The notes beneath the pieces were generated by a model that saw nothing but the letters and a program-made list of their open reading frames with translations, had not been told where the DNA came from and made no database searches. A stretch of DNA of 64,000 nt from Prescottella sp. R16 (GTDB lineage: Bacteria; Actinomycetota; Actinomycetes; Mycobacteriales; Mycobacteriaceae): the NCBI RefSeq assembly GCF_030656875.1, contig NZ_CP130943.1:620001-684000 (forward strand), given 5' to 3'. Made by a program: the position numbers and the translations under genes. Below are positions 1-10,041 of the stretch, one piece after another; the first letter of the stretch is position 1, and every line of letters starts with the position of its first letter.

Positions 1-15
1 CTACCGCGACCTGCC

Positions 16-1959
16 CTACATCGGGACCCTCGACCCCAAGGTGTACGGCGGATAACCACCACCGGACACGACGCGTTCGAGTGCCCGCAGATCCTCCTCG
101 AGCAGGCGGAACAGCCAGTACACGAACACGAACGCGGCCACCCCGCCGACGCACAGCACCCGCACCGCGTACACGACGACGGAGATCTCGTCGGGCGACA
201 GGAACGTCACCCCGGCCACCCCGACCAGCGGCACCGACGCCGCGACCGCGAGATACATCGTGCTGCGCCGGTCCAGGCCTCGTAGCCGGCGGTCGTCGCT
301 GCTGCTGGTGATGCCCTGCGGCAGCAGCGACGGGTACAGGCAGCGCACCGCGTAGAACGTGACCAGGAAGAACGGGTACGCGACCGCGACGGCACCGCAC
401 ACCAGCTGTGAACCGAGGAAGTGCACGTACGCGCCCGGCGGCAGCCCGCCGGTCGCGATCTGCAGGGACACCGGGAACGCGATGCCCGCCACCACCCACA
501 GCGCGAGCACGACGACCGCGATCCGGTCACCCATCAGCAGCGTGTCCGCGCGGGCCCGGGCCAGGGTCGCGGTGTCGTAGGTGCGGCCCCGGCGCAGACC
601 GCGGGGCACCGTGACGACGTTCCGGATCAGATACAGGCACACGACGATCCCGAGCGTGAACACGATCGGATTGATCACCTGAGAGATCGCGACGAACCGC
701 TGCTGTGCCTCGGCGGACAGTTCGTCGATGATCAGCGTCTGGTTGTGGTGGTAGTTGTAGATCGCGGCGAGGGCGTTCGGCACGAGGACACTCGACGTCA
801 CAACCGGCACCATCCACCGGCGCAGCCGGTACCGCGGGCTGTCCGGGGGCGGGTCGACGAGATCCCGGGCGCGGGCGTCCAGGCACAGGTCGAACTGCTG
901 GGCCAGCTCGGCTCCCGTCGACCACCGGTCGCGGCGGTCCGGGGCCAGGCAGGTCAGCAGCACCCGGCGCAGCGCTGCCGGGCAGTCGTCGGGCAACGTC
1001 GAGACCAGCGCCGGATCGACCGGGCGCCGCCGCAACTCCAGCATCCGGGCCAGCGACGTCGCCGACTCGCCGGCGCCGGGTTCGTCCGCGAACGGCCGCC
1101 GCCCGGTCAACAACTCCCACAGCAGCACCCCGAGCGCGAACAGGTCGCTGCGGACGTCGAGGTCGCCGGCCGACCCCGGAAGACCGGGATGGCACGCCTC
1201 GAGTTGCTCGGGCGACATGTATGCCAGCGAGCCGCCGAAATAGGCGACCGGACTGGTACCGACCACCCGATCACTGAAACTGATGTTGAAGTCGGCCAGC
1301 TTGGGCACCCCCTCCGACGTCAGCAGCACGTTCGCCGGCTTGATGTCCCGGTGCAGGACGCCGCGCCCGTCCGCGTAGTCGAGGGCGTCCGCGAGGCGCC
1401 GTCCCAGCCACGCCACCGTCTCGGGCCACGTCAGGGTCGCGATCTCGGCGCGCACACTCGACCCGCTCGGCCGCAGCTCACCCTTGCGTTCGAGCACCGC
1501 GTCGACCGACTCGAGCAGGAACCGGCCGGACTCGGGCCGGACACCGTCGCCCAGGTCGCCGATCCGGTGGACGACGTCGAGCAGCGTCCCACCCGGCACG
1601 TACTGCATGTACAGCAGCTTGAGGGCGCTGTCGGGCAGTCGCCGCTGATCGAAGACCCGCACGATGTAGTCGTGGTCCAGCCGGGCGAGGGTCTGCGGTT
1701 CCGTGCCGTGGTCCTGGGAGATCTTCACTGCCACGATCCGCTGCATCGACCGCTGCCGGGCGAGGAACACCCGCGCGAACGACCCCCGGCCGAGTGCGGT
1801 CACCAGATCGAACTCGTCGACCCGGTCACCGACGTCGACGCAGTCCAGCGCCTGCTGCGCCCCCGGCTGCGCGACGAGCGTGCCGACCGGACGCCCCCCG
1901 CGCCCCCGCAACCGGGTGACGACGCCGGTGAGGAAGGACACTGTCCGGGAACCGTCCAT
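16..1959 (-). CDS. Membrane-anchored Ser/Thr protein kinase
   Basis: A Hanks-type kinase of about 647 residues that would phosphorylate Ser/Thr on unknown targets at the membrane. A glycine loop (GRGS, near 57-60), the ATP lysine in VAVKI (near 79), HRDIKPAN (near 203) and an AYMSPEQ segment in place of APE are visible. The Mg-binding DFG is DFN. After the kinase domain (about 50-360) come roughly six hydrophobic segments between residues 385 and 620, with no PASTA or other extracellular repeat. A GTG three bases upstream (1962) is an alternative start. The gene is transcribed away from the amidase that follows. The kinase assignment is secure; the role of the membrane half is unknown. Confidence 0.88.
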   Translation of the reverse strand: MDGSRTVSFLTGVVTRLRGRGGRPVGTLVAQPGAQQALDCVDVGDRVDEFDLVTALGRGSFARVFLARQRSMQRIVAVKISQDHGTEPQTLARLDHDYIVRVFDQRRLPDSALKLLYMQYVPGGTLLDVVHRIGDLGDGVRPESGRFLLESVDAVLERKGELRPSGSSVRAEIATLTWPETVAWLGRRLADALDYADGRGVLHRDIKPANVLLTSEGVPKLADFNISFSDRVVGTSPVAYFGGSLAYMSPEQLEACHPGLPGSAGDLDVRSDLFALGVLLWELLTGRRPFADEPGAGESATSLARMLELRRRPVDPALVSTLPDDCPAALRRVLLTCLAPDRRDRWSTGAELAQQFDLCLDARARDLVDPPPDSPRYRLRRWMVPVVTSSVLVPNALAAIYNYHHNQTLIIDELSAEAQQRFVAISQVINPIVFTLGIVVCLYLIRNVVTVPRGLRRGRTYDTATLARARADTLLMGDRIAVVVLALWVVAGIAFPVSLQIATGGLPPGAYVHFLGSQLVCGAVAVAYPFFLVTFYAVRCLYPSLLPQGITSSSDDRRLRGLDRRSTMYLAVAASVPLVGVAGVTFLSPDEISVVVYAVRVLCVGGVAAFVFVYWLFRLLEEDLRALERVVSGGGYPPYTLGSRVPM

Positions 1960-2045
1960 CACTCGTCACCGTCCGGGGAAGGGGAGTGCGGCAGGGGGAG
2001 CGGGACTCACCCTGGGGATACTCGAAACGATACCGCCGGTGGCGG

Positions 2046-2051
2046 CATACT
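2046..2051 (+). promoter_or_regulatory. -10 hexamer of leaderless amidase promoter
   Basis: CATACT lies six bases before the GTG chosen as the amidase start, so the transcript would begin at or next to the start codon. No Shine-Dalgarno sequence precedes that GTG. Confidence 0.45.
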
Positions 2052-2057
2052 CGGCAG

Positions 2058-3410
2058 GTGCGAGATCCTCACACGGACGAGTTCACCGCGACCTCCATCG
2101 CCCGCCGGGTCCGGGACGGAACCCTGTCTCCGGTCGACGTCGTCGACGACGCCCTGCACCGCATCGAACAGCGGGACCCGCCGGTCCGCGCATACGTCCG
2201 AGTGCTGCGGGACCGCGCCCGCGCCGACGCCGCCGCCCTCGCCGGTCGGGGCGACCTCGCGGACCTGCCACTCGCCGGCGTACCCGTCGCGATCAAGGAC
2301 AACGTCCCCGTCGCGGGCGAGCCGATGCGCGACGGCTCCGCCGCCACCGACCCCGCGCCGTCCACACACGACCACCCCACCGTCGCCCGGCTACGGGCCG
2401 CCGGAGCGATCCCCGTCGGCCTGACCGCCGTCCCGGAACTGTGCGTGTGGGGGTCGACCGACTCCCCGGGCACGATCACCCGCAACCCGTGGAACCCCGA
2501 CCTGGTGCCGGGCGGCTCGTCCGGTGGATCGGCCGTCGCCGTCGCCACCGGAACGGTCCCGATCGCGCTGGCTGCCGACGGTATGGGCTCGATCCGGATC
2601 CCGGCCGCGGCGTGCGGCGTCGTCGGATTCAAACCCGGCCGTGGCCTCGTCCCCGCCGAACTGGGCGCCCACTCGTGGTTCGGACTGTCGGAGAACGGGC
2701 CGATCGCCGGCACCGTCGAGGACACCGCCCTGATGCTGTCCGTCCTCGCCGACGACCCGTCGCTCGCCCGCATCCCGGAACCCGGACAGCTCCGGATCGG
2801 GGTGGCCACCGGAACCCCGTCCCCACTGGTCCGGGTCGACGAACAGTGGGCGGACGGGACCCGGACCGCAGCCACGGCCCTGGCCGACGCCGGCCACCAC
2901 ACCACAGCCGTCCGCATCCCGTACCCGCCGACCATGGCGATCGCGTTCACCCGCTGGCTCGCCGGTACCGCGTCCGACGCCGCCGGCCTCGACCCCGCAC
3001 TGCTGCAACCCCGCACCCGGCGTCACGTCGCGATCGGGCGGACTCTCGACCGGGCCGGACTGATCCGCGACGGACAGGTGCGGCGGCTGCAGCAGCGGAT
3101 GCTGCACTTCTTCGCGGACAGCGACGTCGTACTGACACCGTCGCTCGCGCAGCCGCCGATCCGGGCACTCGCATGGAGCGAGAAATCGTGGACGTCCAAC
3201 GTCGTCGCCAACGTGCGGTACGCCCCGTTCAGTGCACTGTGGAACGTGCTGGGCTGGCCGGCCGCGACCGTGCCCGTCGGCATGCACTCCGGCTCGCGGA
3301 CCCCGATCGGGGTGCAGATCGTCGCACCCCCGGGAAACGAGGCCACCGTCCTCGCCGTCGCCGCCGAACTCGAACGGCGACACGGGCGGCCCCGACACGC
3401 CCCGAGATGA
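2058..3410 (+). CDS. Amidase signature family hydrolase
   Basis: Amidase of about 450 residues, hydrolysing a carboxamide by the Ser-cisSer-Lys mechanism; the substrate is not predictable. The catalytic lysine sits in AIKDNVPV, the glycine/serine-rich core is PGGSSGGSA and the nucleophile region reads DGMGSIRIPAA, where most family members have DGGGS. The in-frame ORF extends upstream, but that part has no family similarity, and the GTG at 2058 follows a -10 hexamer at leaderless distance. It stands alone between the kinase and ftsH. The family is certain; the physiological role is open. Confidence 0.88.
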   Translation: MRDPHTDEFTATSIARRVRDGTLSPVDVVDDALHRIEQRDPPVRAYVRVLRDRARADAAALAGRGDLADLPLAGVPVAIKDNVPVAGEPMRDGSAATDPAPSTHDHPTVARLRAAGAIPVGLTAVPELCVWGSTDSPGTITRNPWNPDLVPGGSSGGSAVAVATGTVPIALAADGMGSIRIPAAACGVVGFKPGRGLVPAELGAHSWFGLSENGPIAGTVEDTALMLSVLADDPSLARIPEPGQLRIGVATGTPSPLVRVDEQWADGTRTAATALADAGHHTTAVRIPYPPTMAIAFTRWLAGTASDAAGLDPALLQPRTRRHVAIGRTLDRAGLIRDGQVRRLQQRMLHFFADSDVVLTPSLAQPPIRALAWSEKSWTSNVVANVRYAPFSALWNVLGWPAATVPVGMHSGSRTPIGVQIVAPPGNEATVLAVAAELERRHGRPRHAPR

Positions 3411-3563
3411 CCTTCCTGCTGTGAGATGCGGCACGAACCGGGCCCCACGGCCCCGAACCGCACGGCGGCGGGAACCCGGGCGGGGTCGTCGTGCGTTGAA
3501 AACAGTGACGTCACCCGTCGGAGACGGTCGGCCGCGGACACGCGTCGAGCGTCGTCGTCGCGG

Positions 3564-3569
3564 TAATCT
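3564..3569 (+). promoter_or_regulatory. Possible -10 element upstream of ftsH
   Basis: TAATCT about 90 bases before the ftsH ATG, in the 249-base gap after the amidase. No convincing -35 is visible, so this is tentative. Confidence 0.25.
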
Positions 3570-3659
3570 GAGGTGTCCGGCCTACCGGAACGTCCGGTTT
3601 ACCCGCGCTACCGAGCTGCCCGCACTATCGAAAGGACCGGCCACCCCGGCCGAACCTGT

Positions 3660-6017
3660 ATGAACCGCAAGACAGTGTTCCGCAATGTGGCGATCGTCGC
3701 CGGTTTCCTGTTGGTGATCTACGCCTTCAGTTACTTCGGCAACGACACTCGCGGCTTCCAGTCGGTCGATACCTCGGTGGCGATCGCGCAGCTCGATGCG
3801 AAGAACGTCGAGAAGGCGCAGATCGACGACCGTGAACAGCAGGTGCGGCTGTGGCTGAACAACGCCGGCGACGGTACCGACGGCAAGACCGAGATCATCG
3901 CGAAGTACCCGAGCGCGGCGTCCGAGCAGATCTTCGACAAGGTCGCGGCCTCCGGTGCGCAGAAGTTCAACACCAGCGTCACGCAGGAGAGCTGGCTGAC
4001 GTCGATCCTGCTGTTCGTGCTGCCGATGATCATCCTGCTCGGCATCTTCTTCTTCATCATGAACCGCATGCAGGGCGGCGGCCGCGGCGGAATGATGGGC
4101 TTCGGCAAGTCCAAGGCCAAGCAACTGTCCAAGGATCTGCCGAAGACCACGTTCGCGGACGTCGCCGGCGCCGACGAGGCGGTCGAGGAACTCTACGAGA
4201 TCAAGGACTTCCTGCAGAATCCGTCGCGCTACCAGGCTCTCGGCGCGAAGATCCCCAAGGGTGTGCTGCTGTACGGGCCGCCCGGTACCGGTAAGACGCT
4301 GCTCGCGCGCGCCGTCGCGGGCGAGGCCGGCGTGCCGTTCTTCACCATCTCCGGTTCGGACTTCGTCGAGATGTTCGTCGGTGTCGGTGCGTCCCGCGTA
4401 CGCGACCTGTTCGAACAGGCCAAGCAGAACAGCCCCTGCATCATCTTCGTCGACGAGATCGACGCCGTCGGCCGCCAGCGCGGCGCCGGCCTGGGTGGCG
4501 GACACGACGAGCGCGAACAGACCCTCAACCAGTTGCTCGTCGAGATGGACGGCTTCGGTGACCGCACCGGCATCATCCTGATCGCCGCGACCAACCGCCC
4601 CGACATCCTCGACCCGGCGCTGCTGCGCCCGGGCCGCTTCGACCGGCAGATTCCCGTCGGCAACCCCGACCTGGCCGGACGCCGCGCGATCCTCAAGGTG
4701 CACTCTCAGGGCAAGCCGATCGCGCAGGACGCGGACCTCGAGGGTCTCGCCAAGCGCACCGTCGGCATGTCCGGCGCGGACCTGGCCAACGTCATCAACG
4801 AGGCGGCACTGTTGACTGCCCGCGAGAACGGCACGGTGATCACCGAGGCGGCGCTCGAGGAGTCCGTCGACCGTGTGATCGGCGGCCCTCGCCGCAAGAG
4901 TCGGATCATCTCCGAGCACGAGAAGAAGATCACCGCCTACCACGAGGGCGGTCACACGCTCGCGGCCTGGGCGATGCCGGACATCGAGCCCATCTACAAG
5001 GTGACGATCCTGGCCCGCGGCCGCACCGGCGGTCACGCCATGACGGTGCCCGAGGACGACAAGGGCCTGATGACCCGGTCCGAGATGATCGCCCGCCTGG
5101 TGATGGCGATGGGCGGCCGCGCCGCCGAGGAACTCGTGTTCCACGAGCCCACGACCGGCGCCTCGTCCGACATCGATCAGGCCACCAAGATCGCTCGCGC
5201 AATGGTGACCGAGTACGGCATGAGCGCCAAGCTCGGCGCGGTCCGCTACGGCCAGGAGCAGGGCGACCCGTTCCTGGGTCGCTCGATGGGCATGAACTCC
5301 GACTACTCGCACGAGGTGGCTCGCGAGATCGACGAGGAGGTGCGCAATCTGATCGAGGCCGCGCACACCGAGGCGTGGTCCATCCTCAACGAGTACCGCG
5401 ACGTCCTCGACATCCTGGCGCGCGAACTGCTCGAGCGCGAGACGCTCACGCGCAAGGATCTGGAAAAGATCTTCACGTCCGTCGAGAAGCGTCCCCGCAT
5501 CACCGCGTTCAACGAGTTCGGGGAGCGGACTCCGTCGACGAAGCCGCCGATCAAGACGCCGCGGGAACTGGCGATCGAACGCGGCGAGACGTGGCCGCCG
5601 GAGCCGCAGCCGCAGCCGCAGCCGACGTTCGCGGAGCATCGTGCGCCGGTCAACGGACATACCGGCACCGAGCAGTTCGGCCGACCGGCCCCACAACCGC
5701 ACCCGTATCAGGCGGGAGCACAGCCTCAACAGCCCCAGCAGCCCCAGCAGGGCACGCGCCCCGACTACGGCGCCCCGGCCGGCTGGTCCGCCCCGGGCTG
5801 GCCGCCGCGGGAACCCGACCAGGGCACGCAGCAGCCGGCCCCCGGCCCGCACGGGCAGCAGCAGCCGGGTAACTGGCAGCACTACCCGCAGTGGGAGCCG
5901 CCCGCACCGCCGCAGGGCGGGCCGGGCCGCGCGCCCGGCGACGCCGGAACCGGACGTCACAGCGACGGCGGCGATACGCCGACGCAGGCGTGGGAGGGGC
6001 CGACGGGTCCGCAGTAG
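3660..6017 (+). CDS. ftsH: ATP-dependent zinc metalloprotease FtsH
   Basis: Membrane AAA+ protease of 785 residues that extracts and degrades membrane and regulatory proteins. Membrane spans lie near 9-26 and 114-134. The Walker A is GPPGTGKT (206-213), Walker B VDEID (264-268), and the zinc site HEGGH (428-432). After about residue 640 comes a long Pro/Gln-rich tail, usual in actinobacterial FtsH. The ATG at 3660 starts the first membrane span and has a GAAAGGA ribosome site about 25 bases upstream, which is rather far. Gene order (ftsH then fol genes) matches M. tuberculosis Rv3610c onward. A strong hairpin follows the stop. Confidence 0.97.
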   Translation: MNRKTVFRNVAIVAGFLLVIYAFSYFGNDTRGFQSVDTSVAIAQLDAKNVEKAQIDDREQQVRLWLNNAGDGTDGKTEIIAKYPSAASEQIFDKVAASGAQKFNTSVTQESWLTSILLFVLPMIILLGIFFFIMNRMQGGGRGGMMGFGKSKAKQLSKDLPKTTFADVAGADEAVEELYEIKDFLQNPSRYQALGAKIPKGVLLYGPPGTGKTLLARAVAGEAGVPFFTISGSDFVEMFVGVGASRVRDLFEQAKQNSPCIIFVDEIDAVGRQRGAGLGGGHDEREQTLNQLLVEMDGFGDRTGIILIAATNRPDILDPALLRPGRFDRQIPVGNPDLAGRRAILKVHSQGKPIAQDADLEGLAKRTVGMSGADLANVINEAALLTARENGTVITEAALEESVDRVIGGPRRKSRIISEHEKKITAYHEGGHTLAAWAMPDIEPIYKVTILARGRTGGHAMTVPEDDKGLMTRSEMIARLVMAMGGRAAEELVFHEPTTGASSDIDQATKIARAMVTEYGMSAKLGAVRYGQEQGDPFLGRSMGMNSDYSHEVAREIDEEVRNLIEAAHTEAWSILNEYRDVLDILARELLERETLTRKDLEKIFTSVEKRPRITAFNEFGERTPSTKPPIKTPRELAIERGETWPPEPQPQPQPTFAEHRAPVNGHTGTEQFGRPAPQPHPYQAGAQPQQPQQPQQGTRPDYGAPAGWSAPGWPPREPDQGTQQPAPGPHGQQQPGNWQHYPQWEPPAPPQGGPGRAPGDAGTGRHSDGGDTPTQAWEGPTGPQ

Positions 6018-6035
6018 TCCGCTCGCAATTAGGCT

Positions 6036-6066
6036 TGCCCTGGCTCACCCGGTGTGAGCCAGGGCA
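6036..6066 (+). terminator. Hairpin terminator after ftsH
   Basis: A perfect 13-bp stem (TGCCCTGGCTCAC paired with its complement) around a five-base loop starts 18 bases after the ftsH stop. It lacks a long U-tract, as is common in high-GC actinobacteria. It argues against any folE start inside it. Confidence 0.7.
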
Positions 6067-6095
6067 TTCAGCCCCGATACTGGAGGTACGGTCGG

Positions 6096-6710
6096 TTGTC
6101 GGTGAATCAGTTGGGGAGTGGGTCGGCGCTCATGACGGGAAGGCCGTTCGACCAGGACCGTGCCGAGGCGGCAGTCCGGGAACTGCTGATCGCGGTCGGT
6201 GAGGACCCCGATCGTCCCGGTCTGCTCGATACTCCCGCCCGCGTCGCACGCGCCTACCGGGAGGTGTTCGCCGGTCTCTACACCGATCCCGACGACGTGC
6301 TCAACACGACGTTCGACGAGGGCCACCAGGAACTGGTGCTGGTGCGCGACATTCCGATGTATTCGACGTGCGAGCACCATCTGGTGTCGTTCCACGGTGT
6401 CGCGCACGTCGGCTACATTCCCGGCGAGACGGGCCGGGTGACGGGGCTGTCGAAGCTGGCGCGCCTGGTCGACCTGTACGCCAAGCGGCCGCAGGTGCAG
6501 GAGCGTCTCACCAGCCAGATCGCGGACGCACTCGTGCGCAAGCTCGATCCGCGCGGCGTGATCGTGGTCGTCGAGGCCGAACACCTGTGCATGGCGATGC
6601 GCGGAATCCGCAAGCCCGGTGCGAGCACCACGACGTCGGCGGTGCGCGGGCAGTTCCAGTCGAACTCCGCCTCCCGCGCCGAGGCGCTGGATCTGATTCT
6701 GCGCAAGTGA
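6096..6710 (+). CDS. folE: GTP cyclohydrolase I
   Basis: First step of folate synthesis: GTP to 7,8-dihydroneopterin triphosphate, a cytosolic homodecamer with zinc. About 204 residues. The zinc/active site CEHH ([12 protein letters not shown]) and the later EHLCM cysteine segment are present. The TTG at 6096 is preferred because GGAGG lies at 6082-6086 and the protein then begins MSVNQ, as I recall for relatives. An in-frame GTG at 6054 lies inside the ftsH terminator. Leads the folE-folP-folB-folK operon and overlaps folP by 4 bases. Confidence 0.95.
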   Translation: MSVNQLGSGSALMTGRPFDQDRAEAAVRELLIAVGEDPDRPGLLDTPARVARAYREVFAGLYTDPDDVLNTTFDEGHQELVLVRDIPMYSTCEHHLVSFHGVAHVGYIPGETGRVTGLSKLARLVDLYAKRPQVQERLTSQIADALVRKLDPRGVIVVVEAEHLCMAMRGIRKPGASTTTSAVRGQFQSNSASRAEALDLILRK

Positions 6711-7564
6711 TCTCTCTGCCCCGCCCCGGACGCCCCGTCGTGATGGGTGTCCTCAACGTGACCGCCGATTCGTTCTCCGACGGTGGCCGATACCTGGACC
6801 GGGACGCTGCCGTCGAACACGGTCTGCAACTGCAGCGGTTGGGCGTCGACATCGTCGACGTGGGCGGGGAGTCCACCCGTCCGGGTGCGTCGCGTGTCGA
6901 CCCGGCGGTGGAGGCCGCGCGGGTCGCCCCGGTGATCGCCGAGCTCGCCGCGGAGGGTGTCACCGTCAGCGTCGACACGATGCGCGCGTCGGTGGCGCAG
7001 TCGGCGATCGAAGCGGGGGTGTCGATCGTCAACGACGTGTCCGGGGGGCGTGCCGACGCGGACATGGCGCGGGTCGTCGCGGATGCGAGGGTGCCGTGGA
7101 TCCTCATGCACTGGCGTCCGGCCGGCAGTTTCGTGCACGCCGGCGGGTCCACCCATTACGACGACGTGGTCCGCGACGTGGGCGACGAACTGATGACGCA
7201 GGTGGATGCCGCGGTCGCGGCCGGGGTGGATCCGCGGGCCCTGGTCCTCGACCCGGGGCTGGGGTTCGTGAAGAACCCGGACCACAACTGGCAGCTGCTC
7301 AACCGGCTGCCGGAACTGAACGCTCTCGGCTTCCCGGTCCTGATCGGGGCGTCCCGCAAACGGTTCCTCGGCTCGCTGCTCGCTGCCGCCGACGGCACCC
7401 CTCGCCCGCCGGACGGCCGGGAGGTGGCGACCGCGGTGGTGTCGGCGCTCGCCGCCACACACGGGGCGTGGGGAGTGCGGGTGCACGACGCGCAGGCGTC
7501 GCTCGACGCGATCGCGGTGGCGCGCGCGTGGGCGCGCGGTGGACAGGAGGTGCCGGATGCGTGA
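6707..7564 (+). CDS. folP: Dihydropteroate synthase
   Basis: Condenses 6-hydroxymethyl-dihydropterin pyrophosphate with p-aminobenzoate to dihydropteroate; the sulfonamide target. About 285 residues. Family motifs are intact: [15 protein letters not shown] near the N-terminus, [21 protein letters not shown] and GASRKRFLG. The GTG start overlaps the folE stop (GTGA, 6707-6710), so translation is probably coupled. This is the FolP1 type, matching Rv3608c in position. The 3' end overlaps the start of folB by 8 bases. Confidence 0.96.
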   Translation: MISLPRPGRPVVMGVLNVTADSFSDGGRYLDRDAAVEHGLQLQRLGVDIVDVGGESTRPGASRVDPAVEAARVAPVIAELAAEGVTVSVDTMRASVAQSAIEAGVSIVNDVSGGRADADMARVVADARVPWILMHWRPAGSFVHAGGSTHYDDVVRDVGDELMTQVDAAVAAGVDPRALVLDPGLGFVKNPDHNWQLLNRLPELNALGFPVLIGASRKRFLGSLLAAADGTPRPPDGREVATAVVSALAATHGAWGVRVHDAQASLDAIAVARAWARGGQEVPDA

Positions 7565-7937
7565 ATCCGACCGGATCGAACTGCGGGGGCTGCGGGTCCG
7601 CGGCCACCACGGCGTCTTCGACCACGAGAAACGGGACGGCCAGGACTTCCTCGTCGACGTGACCCTGTGGATGGATCTCGCACCGGCGGCCGCGTCGGAC
7701 GATCTGCGGGACACGTTCGACTACGGCGAGCTCGCCCAGCGGGCCGCCGCGATCGTCGCCGGACCGCCGCGTGACCTCATCGAAACCGTGTCCGCGGAGA
7801 TCGCCGACGACGTGATCCGCGATCCGCGGGTGCGCCGGGTCGAGGTGGTCCTGCACAAGCCGTCCGCCCCGATTCCGTTGACGTTCGCGGACGTCGCGGT
7901 GGTCGCCGTCCGGTCCCGGACCGGGGAGACCCGATGA
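7557..7937 (+). CDS. folB: Dihydroneopterin aldolase
   Basis: Cleaves 7,8-dihydroneopterin to 6-hydroxymethyl-dihydropterin and glycolaldehyde in the folate pathway. About 126 residues, the usual length. The N-terminal [19 protein letters not shown] stretch with its glutamate and the DYGELA substrate-binding segment identify it. The ATG at 7557 is preceded by GGACAGGAGG within folP; an upstream in-frame GTG (7539) would remove that ribosome site from the leader. Overlaps folK by four bases (ATGA). Confidence 0.95.
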   Translation: MRESDRIELRGLRVRGHHGVFDHEKRDGQDFLVDVTLWMDLAPAAASDDLRDTFDYGELAQRAAAIVAGPPRDLIETVSAEIADDVIRDPRVRRVEVVLHKPSAPIPLTFADVAVVAVRSRTGETR

Positions 7938-8440
7938 GTCGCGCGGTGCTGTCGATCGGCTCCAACATCGGGGACAGCGTCGGACACCTGCAGACGGTCG
8001 TCGACGGCCTGCGGGACTGGATCGTCGCCGTCTCGCCCGTGTACGCGACGGCGCCGTGGGGCGGCGTCGAACAGCAGGACTTCCTCAACGCGACGCTGAT
8101 CGTCGACGACCCGGACGCGGACAGTCGGGAATGGCTGCGGCGGGCCCAGCGGCTCGAGGCCGAGGCCGAGCGGGTCCGGGAGCAGCGGTGGGGGCCACGC
8201 ACCCTCGACGTCGACGTCGTGACGTGCGACGGCCTCCGCAGCGACGATCCCGAGCTGACGCTGCCGCATCCGCGGGCCCACGAGCGGGCGTTCGTGCTGG
8301 TGCCGTGGCTCGACGTGGACCCGGACGCGACCCTCGACGTCGACGGCCGGCCGACACGGGTGGACGCCCTGCTCGACCGCCTCGACGCCACCGAAATCGC
8401 CGGAGTCCGCCGGACGACGCGGCCGCTGGAACTACGGTAA
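7934..8440 (+). CDS. folK: 6-hydroxymethyl-7,8-dihydropterin pyrophosphokinase
   Basis: Transfers pyrophosphate from ATP to 6-hydroxymethyl-dihydropterin, supplying FolP. 168 residues. SIGSNIGD at the N-terminus, the [11 protein letters not shown] signature with two Mg-binding aspartates, and [15 protein letters not shown] are all present. ATGA overlap with folB shows operon coupling. It is the last enzyme of the folate run; the DUF3180 gene begins 5 bases after its stop. Confidence 0.95.
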   Translation: MSRAVLSIGSNIGDSVGHLQTVVDGLRDWIVAVSPVYATAPWGGVEQQDFLNATLIVDDPDADSREWLRRAQRLEAEAERVREQRWGPRTLDVDVVTCDGLRSDDPELTLPHPRAHERAFVLVPWLDVDPDATLDVDGRPTRVDALLDRLDATEIAGVRRTTRPLELR

Positions 8441-8445
8441 CCGGG

Positions 8446-8913
8446 ATGAAGCCGACCCGGATCTGGGACCTGTTGTCGCTGGCGTTGCTCGCTGCCGTCG
8501 CGACCTGGCTGCTGATCCGTGTCTCGTACGGGTCCCTGCCGCCCATCCCGATCTATGCGGGGGCCTCGCTGTATCCGGTCGCGTTGATCGAGACGGTGCT
8601 CGCCTTCGTGATCCGGGCGCGTGTCCGGGATCACGCCATCGGTACCGATCCGCGGCAGTTGCATCCGATCACGGCGGCCCGGGCGGCGGCGCTGGCGAAG
8701 GCGTCGGCGCTGGTCGGGGCCGCGAGCGCGGGGGTGTGGGCCGGCTTCCTCGTCTTCCTGTGGCCGCAGCGGGCGCACCTGCGGGCGGCGGTGTCGGACA
8801 GTCCCGGTGTGATCGTCGGGCTGATCGCCGCCGTTCTGCTGGTGGGGGCCGCGTTGTGGCTCGAGCACTGCTGCCGTACCCCGGAGGATCCGCCGGATCG
8901 ACCCGCGCACTGA
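8446..8913 (+). CDS. DUF3180 family membrane protein
   Basis: Small integral membrane protein of about 155 residues with four hydrophobic segments (roughly 10-28, 38-58, 85-108 and 120-142). It corresponds by position and type to Rv3605c, always found after folK in mycobacteria as far as I recall. Function is unknown. It is co-transcribed with folK (5-base gap), which may mean a link with folate or only shared expression. Confidence 0.82.
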   Translation: MKPTRIWDLLSLALLAAVATWLLIRVSYGSLPPIPIYAGASLYPVALIETVLAFVIRARVRDHAIGTDPRQLHPITAARAAALAKASALVGAASAGVWAGFLVFLWPQRAHLRAAVSDSPGVIVGLIAAVLLVGAALWLEHCCRTPEDPPDRPAH

Positions 8914-8971
8914 GCGTGTCCGAAATGTCGCCGAATCAGGTTCGTCCCGATCTGCCGCTACCCTGAATTGC

Positions 8972-9931
8972 ATGACGGTTCCGGGTCGCGCCAAGCCAGT
9001 ACGCCGCAACCGCCGCAGCACGAGCCAGATGGTCGTTGCCGGTCTCGTGGTCCTCGCCGTGGCGGCATCTCTCTTCCTCGTCTTCAGCGAAAGCGTCCAA
9101 CTGCTCCGGGTGGGGCTGGTCGTCGCACTGTGGGCTGCGACGTTGGGCGCCCTCTCCGTGACGAAGTACCGCCGGGAATCGGCGCTCGAGAAGGCGAAGG
9201 TTCGAGACCTGCAGAAGGTGTACGAACTGCAACTCGAGCGGGAAGTGACCGCGCGCCGCGAGTACGAACTCGGTGTCGAGGCCCGGCTGCGCGGTGAACT
9301 CGGTGCCGAGACCGCGACGATCGCCGCGCTGCGGGAGGAGTTGGCGGCGCTGCGCCGCAACCTCGAGGTGCTGTTCGACGGGCCGCTCCCCGCGGACCGG
9401 GTCGCCCTGCGGGCCGAGTCGACCCGCGTCCAGGAGCTCGCCGGCGGCTATCAGCCGGCCGCGTCGGGCCTGTTCGTGCCGGACCGGCCGGGAACACAAC
9501 CGGACCGGTCCGCGGGGCCGGCACCGAGCGGCCCCGGCTTCGCCCAGCCCTACGACGATCCGGTCACCGCCGAGACGACGGTGATTCCCCCGGTCGACGT
9601 CGATGCCGGCACAGACGCAGCGGAACCCGAGCCCGAGGTCGTCCCGGAACCCGAGGTCGTTCCGGAACCGGAGGTCGTGCCCGACGAGCCGGTGATCCCG
9701 GAGACTGCGGCAGCGGAGCCGGTCGCCGACACCGCTGCGGACGTTCCCGCGGCGTCGGACACGGACGATGCGGAGGAGCCGCGGCCCGGGTCGCGCCGGT
9801 CCCGCCGGCTGGCCGAGGACACCGACGGCGGCGCCCACGCGAGCGGACTCTCGGTCGCCGAGATCATGGCGAATCTCGAGTCGCGGCGGGCCGGGGATGC
9901 GGCGCCGAGGCGCCGACGCCGTGCGGAGTGA
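8972..9931 (+). CDS. DUF6779-type membrane protein with coiled coil and acidic tail
   Basis: 319-residue protein matching Rv3604c by position. Residues 1-20 are basic, two membrane segments follow (about 21-40 and 45-63), then a charged helix likely to form a coiled coil (about 65-135). The rest is a low-complexity Pro/Glu/Ala-rich tail containing three copies of an EPEVVP hexapeptide. The topology suggests a membrane-anchored cytoplasmic coiled-coil protein. Function is not known. ATG start 58 bases after the DUF3180 gene. Confidence 0.75.
   Translation: MTVPGRAKPVRRNRRSTSQMVVAGLVVLAVAASLFLVFSESVQLLRVGLVVALWAATLGALSVTKYRRESALEKAKVRDLQKVYELQLEREVTARREYELGVEARLRGELGAETATIAALREELAALRRNLEVLFDGPLPADRVALRAESTRVQELAGGYQPAASGLFVPDRPGTQPDRSAGPAPSGPGFAQPYDDPVTAETTVIPPVDVDAGTDAAEPEPEVVPEPEVVPEPEVVPDEPVIPETAAAEPVADTAADVPAASDTDDAEEPRPGSRRSRRLAEDTDGGAHASGLSVAEIMANLESRRAGDAAPRRRRRAE
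9629..9682 (+). repeat. Three tandem 18-bp units in the DUF6779 gene
   Basis: Three near-identical 18-base units encode EPEVVP three times in frame. Differences are mostly third-position changes, so the peptide is better conserved than the DNA. Confidence 0.8.
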
Positions 9932-10041
9932 GCTGTAGATCACGTCGACCGGCCGTGGCGGCGTGACTTCGCGCGGCGCTATCCTCTCCGCAGGACGTCT
10001 GGTACCCGCCGTGCGGGACTGGAACGAACGAGAGGACGACA

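Noticed and set aside
421..2424. Plus-strand ORF across the kinase and amidase
   Set aside because: Overlaps two recognisable genes and has biased, motif-free sequence.
3582..5960. Long minus-strand ORF opposite ftsH (792 codons)
   Set aside because: Composition-driven shadow of ftsH in high-GC DNA; no family resemblance and the plus frame is clearly FtsH.
6054..6095. Upstream GTG as folE start
   Set aside because: Lies in the ftsH terminator stem; the TTG at 6096 has GGAGG at good spacing.
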